Source: Neocallimastix lanati (nom. inval.) (lineage: Eukaryota; Neocallimastigomycota; Neocallimastigomycetes; Neocallimastigales; Neocallimastigaceae). From it: a stretch of DNA of 64,000 nucleotides. The stretch is from assembly GCA_016946835.1 (NCBI GenBank), contig JACVTC010000018.1, positions 272,501 to 336,500 on the forward strand. The letters are read 5' to 3'. Positions within the stretch are counted from its first letter, which is position 1. Every line of letters begins with the position of its first letter. A model generated the notes under the pieces. The model searched no databases. It was not told the origin of the DNA and worked only from the letters and a program-made list of their open reading frames with translations. The position numbers and the translations under genes were made by a program. Below, piece by piece: positions 22,795 to 34,300 of the stretch.

Positions 22795-22806
22795 AAGAGT
22801 TATTAT
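22795..22806 (-). promoter_or_regulatory. Possible self-priming site of the non-coding element
   Basis: On the minus strand the 12 bases directly after the 5' LTR are ATAATAACTCTT. They are the exact complement of AAGAGTTATTAT inside the same LTR (23113-23124), just downstream of the presumed transcript start. Tf1-type elements prime reverse transcription from their own 5' RNA end in this way. No TGG-type tRNA site is seen here. A reversed LTR fragment abutting the junction could also explain it. Confidence 0.35.
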
Positions 22807-23279
22807 TGTAAGAAATTACTTATAAAATTAATTATAAATAATTTCTTAACTACAAATTAACACTAATTATTACTAATTAACATTAATTTGAGAAAATAAA
22901 ATTAAATATAATTAAATAAATATAAAATAATATAAATAAATAATTATACCTAACTTAATATAAAAGAGAGTTTATTATAGAAAGTTTATAATAATCAATA
23001 ACATAAAAGGAATAAAAAACACAAATATTTATAAAATATGTTTTATTAAAACGGTTTTTGTTTATTAATTAATTATTTTATTTGAATTATTATTTATTAT
23101 AAAAATCCTAAAATAATAACTCTTGATTTCTCGAAGAGAACTCAAGAGAATCAAATATATATAAATTAATAATTAAATATTATTGGTTAAAATAAATACA
23201 ATAATTTAATGTATTAAATTAATGTATTAAATAAGAAAGATAGATAAATTTTATAATAAATTTATCTAAATTTCTTACA
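22807..23279 (-). repeat. Right (5') LTR of the non-coding element
   Basis: 473 bp, TGTAAGAAATT...AATTTCTTACA, closely similar to 20383-20851. The hairpin CTCTTGA...TCAAGAG is at 23120-23148. Confidence 0.8.
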
Positions 23280-23284
23280 CTTTG

Positions 23285-23726
23285 TTACGTGACAATAAAA
23301 AAAATGAATAATAATTAAATATTCAATTATATACTAAAAAGATTATAATATTTGTTAACAATAATTTATAATAATTTATATTAATATTTTATAATAGTTT
23401 TATATCAATATTTTATAATAGTTTTGTATTAATATTCTATAATAGTTTTATATTAAAATCTTGTAATAATTTATATTAAAATTTTATAATAATTTATATA
23501 AATGATATATAATAATTTTATATATAAATTTGAAACCAATTAAATTAAAATTTTTAATACAAACAAATCAAATTGATAGAATATTAAATATTTAAGAAAT
23601 TATGAAAATAAAATAATTAAAAACTCTCTTTTTCAAAAATAAAAATTACTTAATAAAGATAAATAAACATAATCGAATATATTATTACTATAATAAATTT
23701 TAATAATTACCTGTATTGTCCCAAAA
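23285..23726. other. A/T-rich DNA upstream of element E
   Basis: It should hold the 5' LTR of element E, but I see no match to 28145-28800. Short TTTATAATAGTTTTATATTAA-type repeats occupy about 23380-23520. No gene seen. Confidence 0.4.
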
Positions 23727-23895
23727 TCTGGTGAGCTATGCAGGACCCAAAATAGTAATAATATGAAAAGATTATAAAATTAGAAAATTTCAAAGATTGA
23801 TGGATGAATAATAGAACAAATAAATATAAAAAGAAAAATATATATTAAGAAATAATAATAATAATATTTAATTAGTAATAAACATAAAGTTAATA

Positions 23896-24704
23896 ATGAA
23901 AATATTGGAATTAGAAGATCTTTTACCTAGACTAGATGAATCTGGCAAAGATGTTGACACTTGGTCGGAAGAATTCGTTAGACTTATGAAGTTAGCAGAT
24001 ATTAACACTCTATCTTCAATACATACTTGGTCTATGGAGTGTGTAGAAGGGAAGCTACGAGGTGTCCTTCAAGACTTGGTTACTATTAACGAAGATGGTG
24101 AAGAAGTTTATCCTAATGTTAAACAAATAAAAAGGCTCTGGAAGATGCATTAGAAGTGACTCCACAGTTGAAGCGCAAAAGATTGCAAAAATTAAAGATA
24201 AAAAAGAACGAGACTATTAAGAACTTCAACTGGAGGTACAAGAAGTTATACAACAATCTGCCAAGGTTATACCAAGAATTCATTATTGTAGATGATTACG
24301 CTGAATCTATTTCGTATAGACCATACGCGAGGGCACAAGTGATTACCAACCAATGCTTTGACTTTGAGGAAGCCTTTGAGGAAGCTAAATTGGCCGAGAG
24401 AGCTGAGACGAACGCTAAAAATTTCTCTAGTGATAAAGATTTCACCACCATTTATCCTGCTAACAAAGGAAGCCACCAACATCCATTTAGGTTATTTAGA
24501 AGTAATTACTCGTCAAGTAGGAACAATCAATCGAACAGAACAGAAAAAACTGAAAGCAAGAAAGTTAATAAAAACAAAGATTTTAGATGCTACAAATGCT
24601 ATCAATTAGGACATGTAATGAAGTCATGCCCTTACTCTTATAAGGAACTTGCTGAGATGGAGGAATCCGGAAAGTTAGAAGAAAATAGAAGATCTTTAAA
24701 CTAA
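23896..24704 (+). pseudogene. Gag of element E, one frameshift
   Basis: The frame opens at the ATG at 23896. It is broken by a one-base change in the A5 run near 24127-24131, and continues in the next frame (KALEDALEV...) to 24704. The capsid-like region is followed by a basic Asn/Ser-rich stretch and a CCHC knuckle (CYKCYQLGHVMKSC). The end is TCT TTA AAC TAA, giving the slippery heptamer T TTA AAC at 24695-24701 in phase. It is unrelated to element A Gag by eye outside the knuckle, and its central part is closer to the D and F Gag proteins (NETIKNFNWRYKKLY). Confidence 0.85.
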
Positions 24705-24727
24705 TGGAAGGAAGAAGGAAAACTTCC
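24695..24727 (+). promoter_or_regulatory. Frameshift signal of element E
   Basis: Slippery heptamer TTTAAAC (24695-24701) in the gag phase directly before the stop; pol opens in the -1 frame as in A and D. A 5-bp stem GGAAG/CTTCC (24706-24710 and 24723-24727) starts 4 nt downstream. I found no clear second stem. Confidence 0.6.
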
Positions 24728-27700
24728 TCTAAACAAACCGAGGATCTAGTTGCTACCTCCATTAGAAGAAATAGATCCGATAAATCTCCAAATAAACCAT
24801 ATACAAAAATTACTTCATTAAAAGACAATCCAGTCCGTATCTCATTACTAAGAAACCACGAACAAGTCCCAGAACCATCCCCGTCGTTTCAGAATCCTGT
24901 ACCAAATACTGAGGCATTAAATGAAATTGATGTTTCAGTTATAGCTCAGCCATAAATAAGAAATAGTAAAATAAAAGCCAAAAAACAAAAACAGCAAGAA
25001 ATAATGGAGCATTTACATGAATTTAGTGATAACATTAAGAAATCTAAGACTAGCAATGCAAAATTACCAAGTACTTTATTAGACGAAAAACTAAACAAAA
25101 CACCGAAACCTTTTAACACTGAGAAGAGAGGTGCTAAGCACATAGAGTTAGCCCAAGGAATTAAAACTTACGACATCAAAGAGGATCTCAACCACAAAGT
25201 TGCTGATATCACTTTTGGACAATTACTGGACATTTGTCCGAAATTAAGGGCACAGTTGAATAAGGCTCTCAGACTAAAAAACATTGAATTTAAGGAAGAA
25301 GGTATGGAAAAAATTATGTTGTCAACAATTTCCAAAGATGATATAGCTACTACAGAGTGCCTAATCAATGGCGTAAAGGGCTTTGAATATTTAAATCATG
25401 TGCAAGTATCAATATCGTAACTCGTAGTTTTCTAAAAAATTTAAAGGGAATAAGACCTTTTGAATTTACCACAAATAATATCATCCAAGTAACTTCTAAG
25501 ACTAGAATGTCTTCGGAATTGTACGTTTTAACGGTAACCTTTGGTAATCTTACGATTTCAGATGTATTCAGGGTAATCGATGATAATCAAGGATTGTTTG
25601 ATGTATTAGTAGGTTATAAAACACTTAAAGAAAACAAGTTATTTATTAATCCTTATGACAACTACCTTTGTAAAATGAATGATGATGAAACTTGAACGAG
25701 AATAGCACCTTTATCCGCAGACGAAGAAGTTCAAACTAGTGAAGACGAAGATCAAACTAGTGGGGAAGAAGTTCAAACTGATTTTAAGGAAGATATTCAT
25801 GATAAAAATAATATAGGAAACTAAATGAAATCACAATAAAAGATTCATATGCGCTACCATTCATAGATGAATTAATATCTTCTGTTAAAGGAGCCAAAAT
25901 ATTTTCAGCACTTGATCTATATTCTGGATACCACCAAATACCAATGAAACCTGAAGATATAGAAAAAACTTCGTTCACTACCAAGTTCGGAAATTATAAC
26001 TTCAAACTAATGCCATTTGGATTAACAAATGCCCCTGCAACATTCCAACGTGAAATGAATAGGATTCTGTTACCCTTAATTGGTAATTGTCTCTTTGTAT
26101 ATATCAATGATATTGTAGTTTATTCTAAATCACCAGAAGAGCATCTTAAACATTTACAACAAGTATTTGAAATATTTTCAAAATATAATTTATCTCTAAA
26201 CCTTCAGAAATGCAAATTCTTCCAAGAACAAGTTGAGGTACTAGGTCACGTACTATCTTCTACTGGTTTGAAAACTATGCCTTCAAAAGTACAAACTATT
26301 GCGTTATGGGATACTCCAAAAGACGTAAATGATTTAAGATCTTTCTTAGGATTAGCTAGTTATTATAGAAAATTCATCCAAAACTTCTCTATGATAGCGG
26401 ATCCACTCTTTCAATTACTTAAGAAAAATCAAGAATATATCTTGTCAAATGAATGTAATGAAGCTTTTGAAGAAATAAGACAGTACCTACTTTCTGATCC
26501 AATATTAAACTATCCTAATTTCGAGAAAGAAATCCTTATTAGAACAGACGCTTGCAGATGGAGGAAGACAAATTGGAACACCCAATTTGTTGTATAAGTA
26601 GAACATTAACATCAGCTGAGAAAAACTATTCAATTACTGATCTAGAAGCTCTCGCAATAATCTATAGTATAAAGAAACTAAGACATTTCCTTATAAGTAG
26701 TAAATTTCCAATTAAAATTATAACTGATCATAAACCTCTTTTAGGTTTCTTTAGTAAAAATATCCCTACAAGTAGTAGACACTTCAGATGGATAGAAGAA
26801 TTCAATAAATATAAAATTAACTTAATTTATGAAAAAGGAAAGAAGAATGTATTTGCAGATGCACTATCAAGATTACCATCCAAAGATACTGAAAATATTC
26901 ATCAATGTATTAATGCTATATTCACTGATTTTAATCCAAAAGATTTAGATCTCCCTGAAGGAATAATTAAATACTTTACGAAGAATTATCAAGTAGTTGA
27001 TAACACACTCTATTATAAAAAAGATGACTTATACCTGAAGTTAATTTATAAAGATGAAGATAAGAAACATATAACAGAAAGAGCACATTCCGTAGGTCAC
27101 GAAGGTGCAGACAAAACAATAAATAGAATAATGAAGTCTTATTACTGGCCTGGAATATGGAATGATGTAAGAATGTGGGTTAAATCCTGCAGAAAATACC
27201 AAGTCTGCCGACCAAAGCCACTACTAAAAATACGGAAGATCATATAACACCAACTGAACAACCATTCACAAGAGTAGGACTAGACATAATAGGTCCTCTA
27301 CCAACAACTAAGCAAGGTAATCCTTATATTATAACATTGGTTGACTACTTCACCCATTGGGTAGAAGCCAAAGCAGTACCTAATCAAACTTCCAAAGAAG
27401 TAATAAAATTCCTAACTGAAGTTATTGTAAGGCATGGACCCCAGAAATAATTGTAACGGATAACGGAGGCTCGTTTACAGCTGATGCAACAAAAATGATG
27501 ATTGACCTATATGGATCATGGGTGCATTTCATTTCTCCTCATCATCCAGAATCCAACGGAATGATAGAAAACAGAAACAGAGAAGTTGAAAAAATATTAA
27601 GATTACTAGTAGAAAATGAAACAGAATGGGACGAGTATCTTCCTTCAGCGTTATGGGCTCTTAGAACAACAAAGAACTCTAAAACAAAATTTAGTAGCTT

Positions 27701-28133
27701 CGAATTATTATATGGAAGAAGAGATACTTGGCCTCTTGAAATAATGTTTCCAGACATTTATAAAGACCCAAATGAATCTGAAGAAGAGTACATATTTAGA
27801 AGATTTTTAAGACACCAAAACTGGGTAAAGCAAGCAACTGAATATTCTGATCATGCCAACCAATATTGGGAACACCGTATCGGATTAGCCAAAGCTCTAA
27901 GAAAAACATATAAATCCGGAGATTATGTTATAATTAGATTAATAGAAAGAAGTAAGCTAAACCCATATTTTTACGGACCTTACAAAGTAGTCAAAAAGCA
28001 AAAGTTTAATACTTTAGTACTAGAAGATCCTGCTACTGAAAAACTTTTAGATAGAAATGTTCATATTAAAAATGTTTATCCATATGTATTACCTGAACAA
28101 GCTTTAACTTCAAGGGACGAAGTTAATACTTAA
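24701..28133 (+). pseudogene. Pol of element E, several stops, deletions and a changed RT active site
   Basis: The linker and protease region (24704-25695) is broken by stops near 24955 and 25420. In the third frame the protease site reads SCASINIVTRSF, so the residue after Ser is Cys, as in family D. A deletion then removes the protease-RT linker and the RT N-terminus (resuming near 25820). RT motif A is intact (LDLYSGY), but motif C reads YIND (Asn codon 26106-26108) where element A has YLDD. The frame breaks again near 26560-26590 in RNase H and at about 27240 and 27450 in integrase; CHKC has become CRKY. The last 212 residues are clean and very similar to element A. Confidence 0.9.
28104..28126 (+). 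promoter_or_regulatory. Hairpin in the last pol codons of element E
   Basis: TTAACTTC/GAAGTTAA around AAGGGAC, an 8-bp stem with the same loop as element A (6187-6207). A purine tract AAGAAGGGGG follows at 28133-28142. Confidence 0.45.
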
Positions 28134-28144
28134 GAAGGGGGATA

Positions 28145-28800
28145 AATAACAAAATTATAAAAATAGTTTCTAATATCTAATTATACAATAAACTAACCTT
28201 ATATATGTAAAATAATTAATTATAGTTAAAATTAATTTAGAAAACAAAATAAAATTAATTAATCAACAACAAAATTAAATGAAAATATTATCTTATTCAA
28301 ACAAACTACGACATGAAATTAACTAAATAATAATTAACTGAATATTTTTTAAAAAAAAAATTTAAGATTTAATAATAGGTTTTAATTAAAATGATAAATA
28401 AACAATTATTGTTATCTTAATTAATTCTTTAAATTTAATAAAATTAATATTATTTATTTGCTTTATTTTACTTTAAATAATTATTTTAAAATTGTAAATA
28501 GCTTAAGTTTAAGGAAAAATATAAATATCTTTAATATTTTTCTTATTATTCTTTATTATTATTATATATGAAATTAATATTTAATAACTTGTAATTTTAA
28601 TTTTATATTTTTAATAATCAAAATTTAATAAATTTATAAATAAAAATTAAATAATAAATATTAGAAAAAGAGCGTTTTCTAATAAAACTTGTGTGTTTAT
28701 TTTATAAAACATTTTTATTATTTTTTTTATTTTACTTTGATAAAGAAATAATCACTTTTTGATTATAAATCAAAATTAAGATTACTTTCAAGATTTATCA
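28145..28800 (+). repeat. Putative 3' LTR of element E
   Basis: Starts right after the purine tract and ends TTTATCA, like the TTGTCA end of LTR A. It has a TTTAAGGAAAAATATAAATA promoter-like region near 28510. No second copy was found, so the start is approximate. Confidence 0.5.
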
Positions 28801-28802
28801 GT

Positions 28803-29360
28803 TGTAAAAGGTAAGTTTATTATTAATTACAATAACGAATAATAATTAAATTTAAATGCTAAGATAACTTAACACCTCTCTATTCGAGTTGTTAATAATA
28901 AACACTAAATTAACTATATATATAATTATTATTTTTATCACACTAGAATATAGCGCAGCACTTTATAACTCTATCTGTTATTAGTTACTGGGCTTACACT
29001 GAGTAATATATATTTATTTAATAATTATATTTTTATTTATTAATATTAATATTTATAATAATAATTTACGTTAATAGTAACGCTAGTACGTTACAGTTAC
29101 ATGTTCAATTATTATTTATACATGTTAATAATTTTATGATTGGTAAATAATTTAATTTAACTTAGTTTACTAATCACTAATTAAAATATATTTATCTAAG
29201 TATTTAACTATATAGTTAACTATAAAAATAATAAATTTTAATGTACGAAATTAATAAAAGATTTTATTTGATTAGCCGAAATTGCTAACTGTTTAGAGAT
29301 ACGTTACGTAACCAGAGGACTATCATTGGATAGGCTTGATGTTATCATGTATCTGTTACA
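28803..29360 (-). repeat. Solo LTR, family C
   Basis: 558 bp, TGTAAAAGGTAAG...ATCTGTTACA, the same length as the element C LTR at 11527 and clearly homologous throughout. The flanks TCAGT and CTAGT do not match perfectly. No internal sequence on either side. Confidence 0.88.
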
Positions 29361-29371
29361 CTAGTTATGAT

Positions 29372-30124
29372 TGTAAGAAATTGATATAAATTTTTATAAT
29401 TTATTTCTATTTCTTATTAATTAATAATTATTTCATAATTATTATTCTTTAAAAATTTATTTCATTTAAAAACAATTAAACCAATTAATGTATTAATTGT
29501 TATATAAAAAAATGTATTTAATATAACTTCTGTATTATTTCATAGAAAAAATGTATTTAATAAAATTTCTGCATTATTTTATCCTTCTCTTTTTTATCCT
29601 TTTTTCTTTTTAATTCTTTTAGTTATTAAAATCGGTTATTAAAGTTTTCCCGATTAATTATAATTGGTTTTATTTAATAACACGATGATCAATAAGTATA
29701 GATTATTGATCAAAAATCTTTCCAGTTTTTTCTTCTAATCTTTTTCTGGAAAGAATTATTGTTAAGATTAGAAAAATACATTTACTTTTGTAAAAATATA
29801 AATAGCTGTTGATTTTCTACTTTAGAAAATCAAGAGTTATTATTTTAAGAAAAATATAATAACAATAAAGACATTAAAATTTCAATTAATATAAAAAAAA
29901 TAATAATAAAATAATTAATAATCAAATAGATTAATAAAGCTCTTATAAAAACATATTTTATTTCTCTTTTTATACTTAAAGTCTATTATATTTTCTTATA
30001 ATAAACTCTATTTTAAAGATATGTATTAAATTCTTATTTTTATTTTAATCTTTTATTTAATATTATTAGTTTAGTTAATATTAATTATAGATAATAATTT
30101 CTATAATTTATAGAAATTATTACA
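29372..30124 (+). repeat. Solo LTR, diverged family B
   Basis: 753 bp, TGTAAGAAATTG...AAATTATTACA, with near-duplicate flanks ATGAT and ATGAC. The TATAAATAGC box is followed by an 11-bp perfect stem TTGATTTTCTA/TAGAAAATCAA (29809-29833), which corresponds to the hairpin of the other B LTRs. Confidence 0.75.
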
Positions 30125-31346
30125 ATGACGTTATGATACACATAATAAATAAAAAAATAAATAAAAATTAAATAAACTATTAAGGTTAATTAATAAATAA
30201 ATAAGAATAAAATATTAAAGTATTAAAATATATAATAATGAAATTAAATAATGTATAAATAACTAAATTATTTAAAATTATGTATTAATTGTATTTATTT
30301 AATATTGTAATAGTAAACAATTAGATATTTTATTATAAATAATTAAAATTATATTTATTATTATTTTATATTTTTATTATAAAATTTTTATTATACTTTA
30401 TTATTATTGTTAATAAACACACAATTAAGAGACAAACAATATCAAGATAATATTATAATTATGTATAAGTAAAGATGTTTTATATTCCTTTATTATATAT
30501 TAATATTTATTATTTTAAATATATATAACTAAGTATGTATGAGCGTATATATATTAAGGTTTTTTATTGTTGTTAAAGTGAAAAAAAAATTTTAGAATTA
30601 TAACTTAAGCACGTTTTATAGTATTTCGAGTATTTATGTATTTGTAAAATATTGGATAATCATAGATTAAATTTTATATTAAAATATATTTTTAACAATT
30701 ATCTTATATTAGATATTATATTAAAATTATATTTTATTATATTTTATTATTATAAAATTATTATATTTTTTTTTTATTATATTTTTATTATATTTAATAT
30801 TTTTATTTTTACTCCAATCAAATAAATGTTTTAAAGATATAAAAAGAACTAAGTAAAACAATATGTTAGTTCTTCCTCTTCTTTCAACTTTATTTTTATA
30901 TTTTTCTTTTAATTTTTCGAGAATGAATTAGTAAATATTTAATATTAGTATAAATAAATAATTAAATAACTAAGTAAATAAAATTAAATTATTCTCTAAT
31001 TAAATTGATTAGTTTTGTTTTTGTGTTTTATTATGGTTAAGGATAAAAATAATTTTGGTTAGTTTTAAATATTTAGTTTGTTAGTAAATTAGTTATAATT
31101 TGGAGATAAAATTTATTAAAATATTTATTTAAGTTATTTATATTAGAATAGTTAAAATAATATTTATTTTTGTTAGAGAAAAATTAAATTTTAATTATTA
31201 GAATATATTATTTTTTTTAAAATAATTTTCAATTCTGTACCAATGAGTTTCGTTACAGTATTGTTATATTGTTATTGTAATCTATTTTGGTGTTCTCTTT
31301 TTACATGCCCTTGGCAAAGTGCTGATATACGATTTAACAAGGCAAT
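30125..31346. other. A/T-rich spacer
   Basis: No gene, tRNA or recognisable LTR seen. Only the last 100 bp (31240-31346, CTGTACCAATGAGTTTCGTTACAG region) is of more mixed composition. Confidence 0.45.
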
Positions 31347-34300
31347 TTTACAGTGGTAGAGGAATAGAATATACAATGGATTACTACGATTATTTGGTGG
31401 ATTACGATAAATGGGTGGATTGGTTCAGAGCTCAAGAATTTAGATACCTAAAGGAGAATAAAATTAATAAAAACTCTACGGAAAAAGTTAAGTAGGGAAA
31501 TAGCCAGACAAAGGATCCTCTAGCTATGCTAACCCAAGAGGGTTCTGTAGAAGAGACAATAAAGAAAGTGGGGCTATAGAAATTACTGTCTATAGGCGAG
31601 ATAATCGATAAATACTATGGTGAATTAACAGAAGCCTTTAACGAAGAAATCGCAGAGACATTGCCAGAGAACAGGCCGTACGACTGTAAAATAAAACTGG
31701 AGCCTAATACACCACTTAATAAAGGAGCAATTTATCCCACAAGTCCTAGAGAAGAAAAGGCGCTGAAAGAATACATAGACGAAAATCTGGCTAAAGGGTT
31801 CATAAGAAGATCCGAATCTCAGGCAGGTTACCCTGTATTGTTCGTACCCAAGAAATCTGGGGAATTGCTCTATGCACGGACTATCATAAATTAGACCAAT
31901 GGACTAAGCGAAACGCCTACCCAATCCCAAGAATTAGTGCAGTGTTCAAAGTCATGAAAGGAGTTGTAGTCTTTTCGAAGTTCGACTTAAAATTTACCTA
32001 CAACTTGGTGCGGATAAGTGAAGGAGACCAATACAAGACAGCCTTCAATACCAAGTTTGGTCACTTTGAGCACTTTTGGTCTAATCAATGCGCCAGCTGT
32101 GTTCTAAAGCTTCGTGAACGATGTCTTCAGAGAAGATATCGGTAAGTACTGTCAAGTCTACCTGGATGATATCGTGGTCAATTAGAAAACTTTGGAGGAA
32201 CATGTCCAGCATGTTCGAACTATCTTGTAGAAATTGATTAAACATAAGCTTGCGGCAAAAATGTCTAAATGTGAGCTACACAAGCTTAAGATTTCGTTTT
32301 TAGGCCATGTGGTCAGTAAAGATTGTGTGGAAACTGAACCAGAGAAGATAAAGGCCGTGGTTGAATGGCCACAACCAGAAAATGTTAAGCAGATGCAAAG
32401 CTTCCTAGGCTTTTGCAACTACTACAGGAATTTTATAAGAAACTTTTCAGAAATAGCCAAGCCGCTATTCAAGATGACCTCGAAGAAGGAAAAATTTGAG
32501 TGGACTGAAGAGGGATTAGCCGTGTTCCACAAATTAAAAGAAATGCTTACCTCTCCGCCAGTGCTAGCTTATCCTGACCACGAAAAACAATTCTTCGTTG
32601 AATGTGACGCTAGTGATTAAGCGATCGGAGGAGTATTATCGCAAAAAGGAGACGACGGGACCCTTCACCCCATATATTATTAATCGAAGACACTCAGCAA
32701 GGATGAAGTGAATTATTCAATAACAGAAAAAGAATTACTAGCCATTAAGACTGCTTTTACAGAATGGCGACACTAGCTTCAAGGTGCAAAGCATAAGGTT
32801 ATCGCATATAGTGACTACAGGAATATGTTGTTCGCTACTAAACATCAATTACTAACTCCTAGGCAGATAAGATGGCAAGAACTATTCGCCATGTACTGGT
32901 TTGAAATAGTCTATAGACCTGGGAAAAAGAATGGTAAAGCTAATGCCCTTTCGAGAGTAAAAACTGAGAAAACGGAGGGTAAAGAATTTGATAAAGATAG
33001 CTTTTTGAAGCCTGAACAACTAGTAGGATTTGATGATGTAGATGGTGAAGCTAGTTATTTAGTCTTAGCTACCAATTTCGTAGATGATATTCAGGTATAC
33101 CGTCAGGACAAAATGGCTCAAGAGATAATGAAAGATCTAGCTAAAGAGACAACTATAACAAGAAGCATTGGCTAGAAGTAGATGGTCTTCTAGTTAGAAA
33201 AGAAAACCCTGAACTAGTATACGACCGACACAAGGAATATGGTACTGCAATAAAAGTTCCGGTTGCTGAATTACCCTGGCAAGAGATACAACTAGATTTT
33301 ATTACGAACCTGCCAGTAAAATGTAGGATAAGAACGGATAGTGGTTATACTTGGGAAACGAAAAGAGCAGGTTGTATCTTAGTGTGCTGTGATAAGTTAA
33401 CCAAAATGATAAACCTGATAGGATTCAAACATGTGCCCAATGCTACAGAGACTGCTGATACGTTCCTAAGGGAAATATATAGGCTGCACGGATTTCCTAA
33501 AATTGTTACAAGTCAAGTATGGAAGGAATTATTGAAGTTCTTTGGTACAGAGGTAAACTACGCTACTATAAGGCACTACGAAACAGTGGGCCAAATTGAT
33601 AGGAACAATGCCTACGTAGAAACTTATTTACGGTGCTTTGTTGGAACCTACGAAAATGAAAGCTGGATGGACTACTTGTTCTTAGTAGAGTTCTGCTACA
33701 ACAATTCAATCCACGCTTCTGCCCAACAATCTCCATTCCTTGCCTTGTATAACTACCAGGTGCACAATTCGCCAAAAAACAGCAGACTTAGTGCATTCGT
33801 TAGGCGAAGCTAAAATGATCGATAGCTTTGTGTATAACTGTAAAAGGAGACACTAAAATAGATTACAATAACAAAGACACAATAAATTTTATTTTATTAA
33901 AAAAAATTTTTTATTGAAAATTTATTTTATTTATATTTAATAGTTATTTATTCAATAACAATTACATCGAAAAAAAAAATGTGAAAAGTATCTTCTATTT
34001 ATACTTTTCCTAAATACATTGATAATATATTATTTTATTTAAATTACATATATTTTAATATAAAACTATCCTAATGAATTTTATTAAATAACAAATTTAT
34101 AAACTATAGCTAAATTTAGAAAAATATAATTATTAATAAAACTAAATACTAAATAATTAAAATTAAGTATATTTATTATCTATTTATTATTTTAATATTA
34201 TAAGTAAAGTCTTTATTTATTTTCGATTGAAAAACAATGTTAAAAGAGTAATGATTAAATTTCGAAACTTAATTTTCACAAAATAAATTATTAATTTATT

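Larger units (their letters stand above)
20383..23279 (-). mobile_element. Non-coding LTR element (about 2.9 kb) with perfect target duplication
   Basis: Two similar LTRs (20383-20851 and 22807-23279) flank 1,955 bp without any coding frame. CTTTG is duplicated exactly outside (20378-20382 and 23280-23284), so the unit inserted as one piece. On the minus strand AAAGGGAGCAA precedes the left LTR, the same purine tract as in element B, which fixes the orientation. The interior is T-tract and TAT-repeat DNA, plus a fragment at about 20960-21070 resembling part of a family-B LTR. It would depend on proteins from an autonomous relative, probably B. Confidence 0.75.
23727..28800 (+). mobile_element. 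Element E: degenerate relative of element A
   Basis: Contains a candidate primer-binding site at about 23732 (TGGTGAGCTATGCAGGACCC, whose complement looks like an acceptor plus T-stem 3' half), gag (23896-24704), the slippery site, a broken pol (24695-28133), and a putative 3' LTR. From RT to the end the protein is very close to element A, but the gag is different. Both genes are disrupted. Confidence 0.8.

Noticed and set aside
24127-24131. Programmed frameshift in the middle of element E gag
   Set aside because: A plain A5 run without slippery heptamer or structure, in a copy with many other lesions; a one-base indel is the simpler reading.
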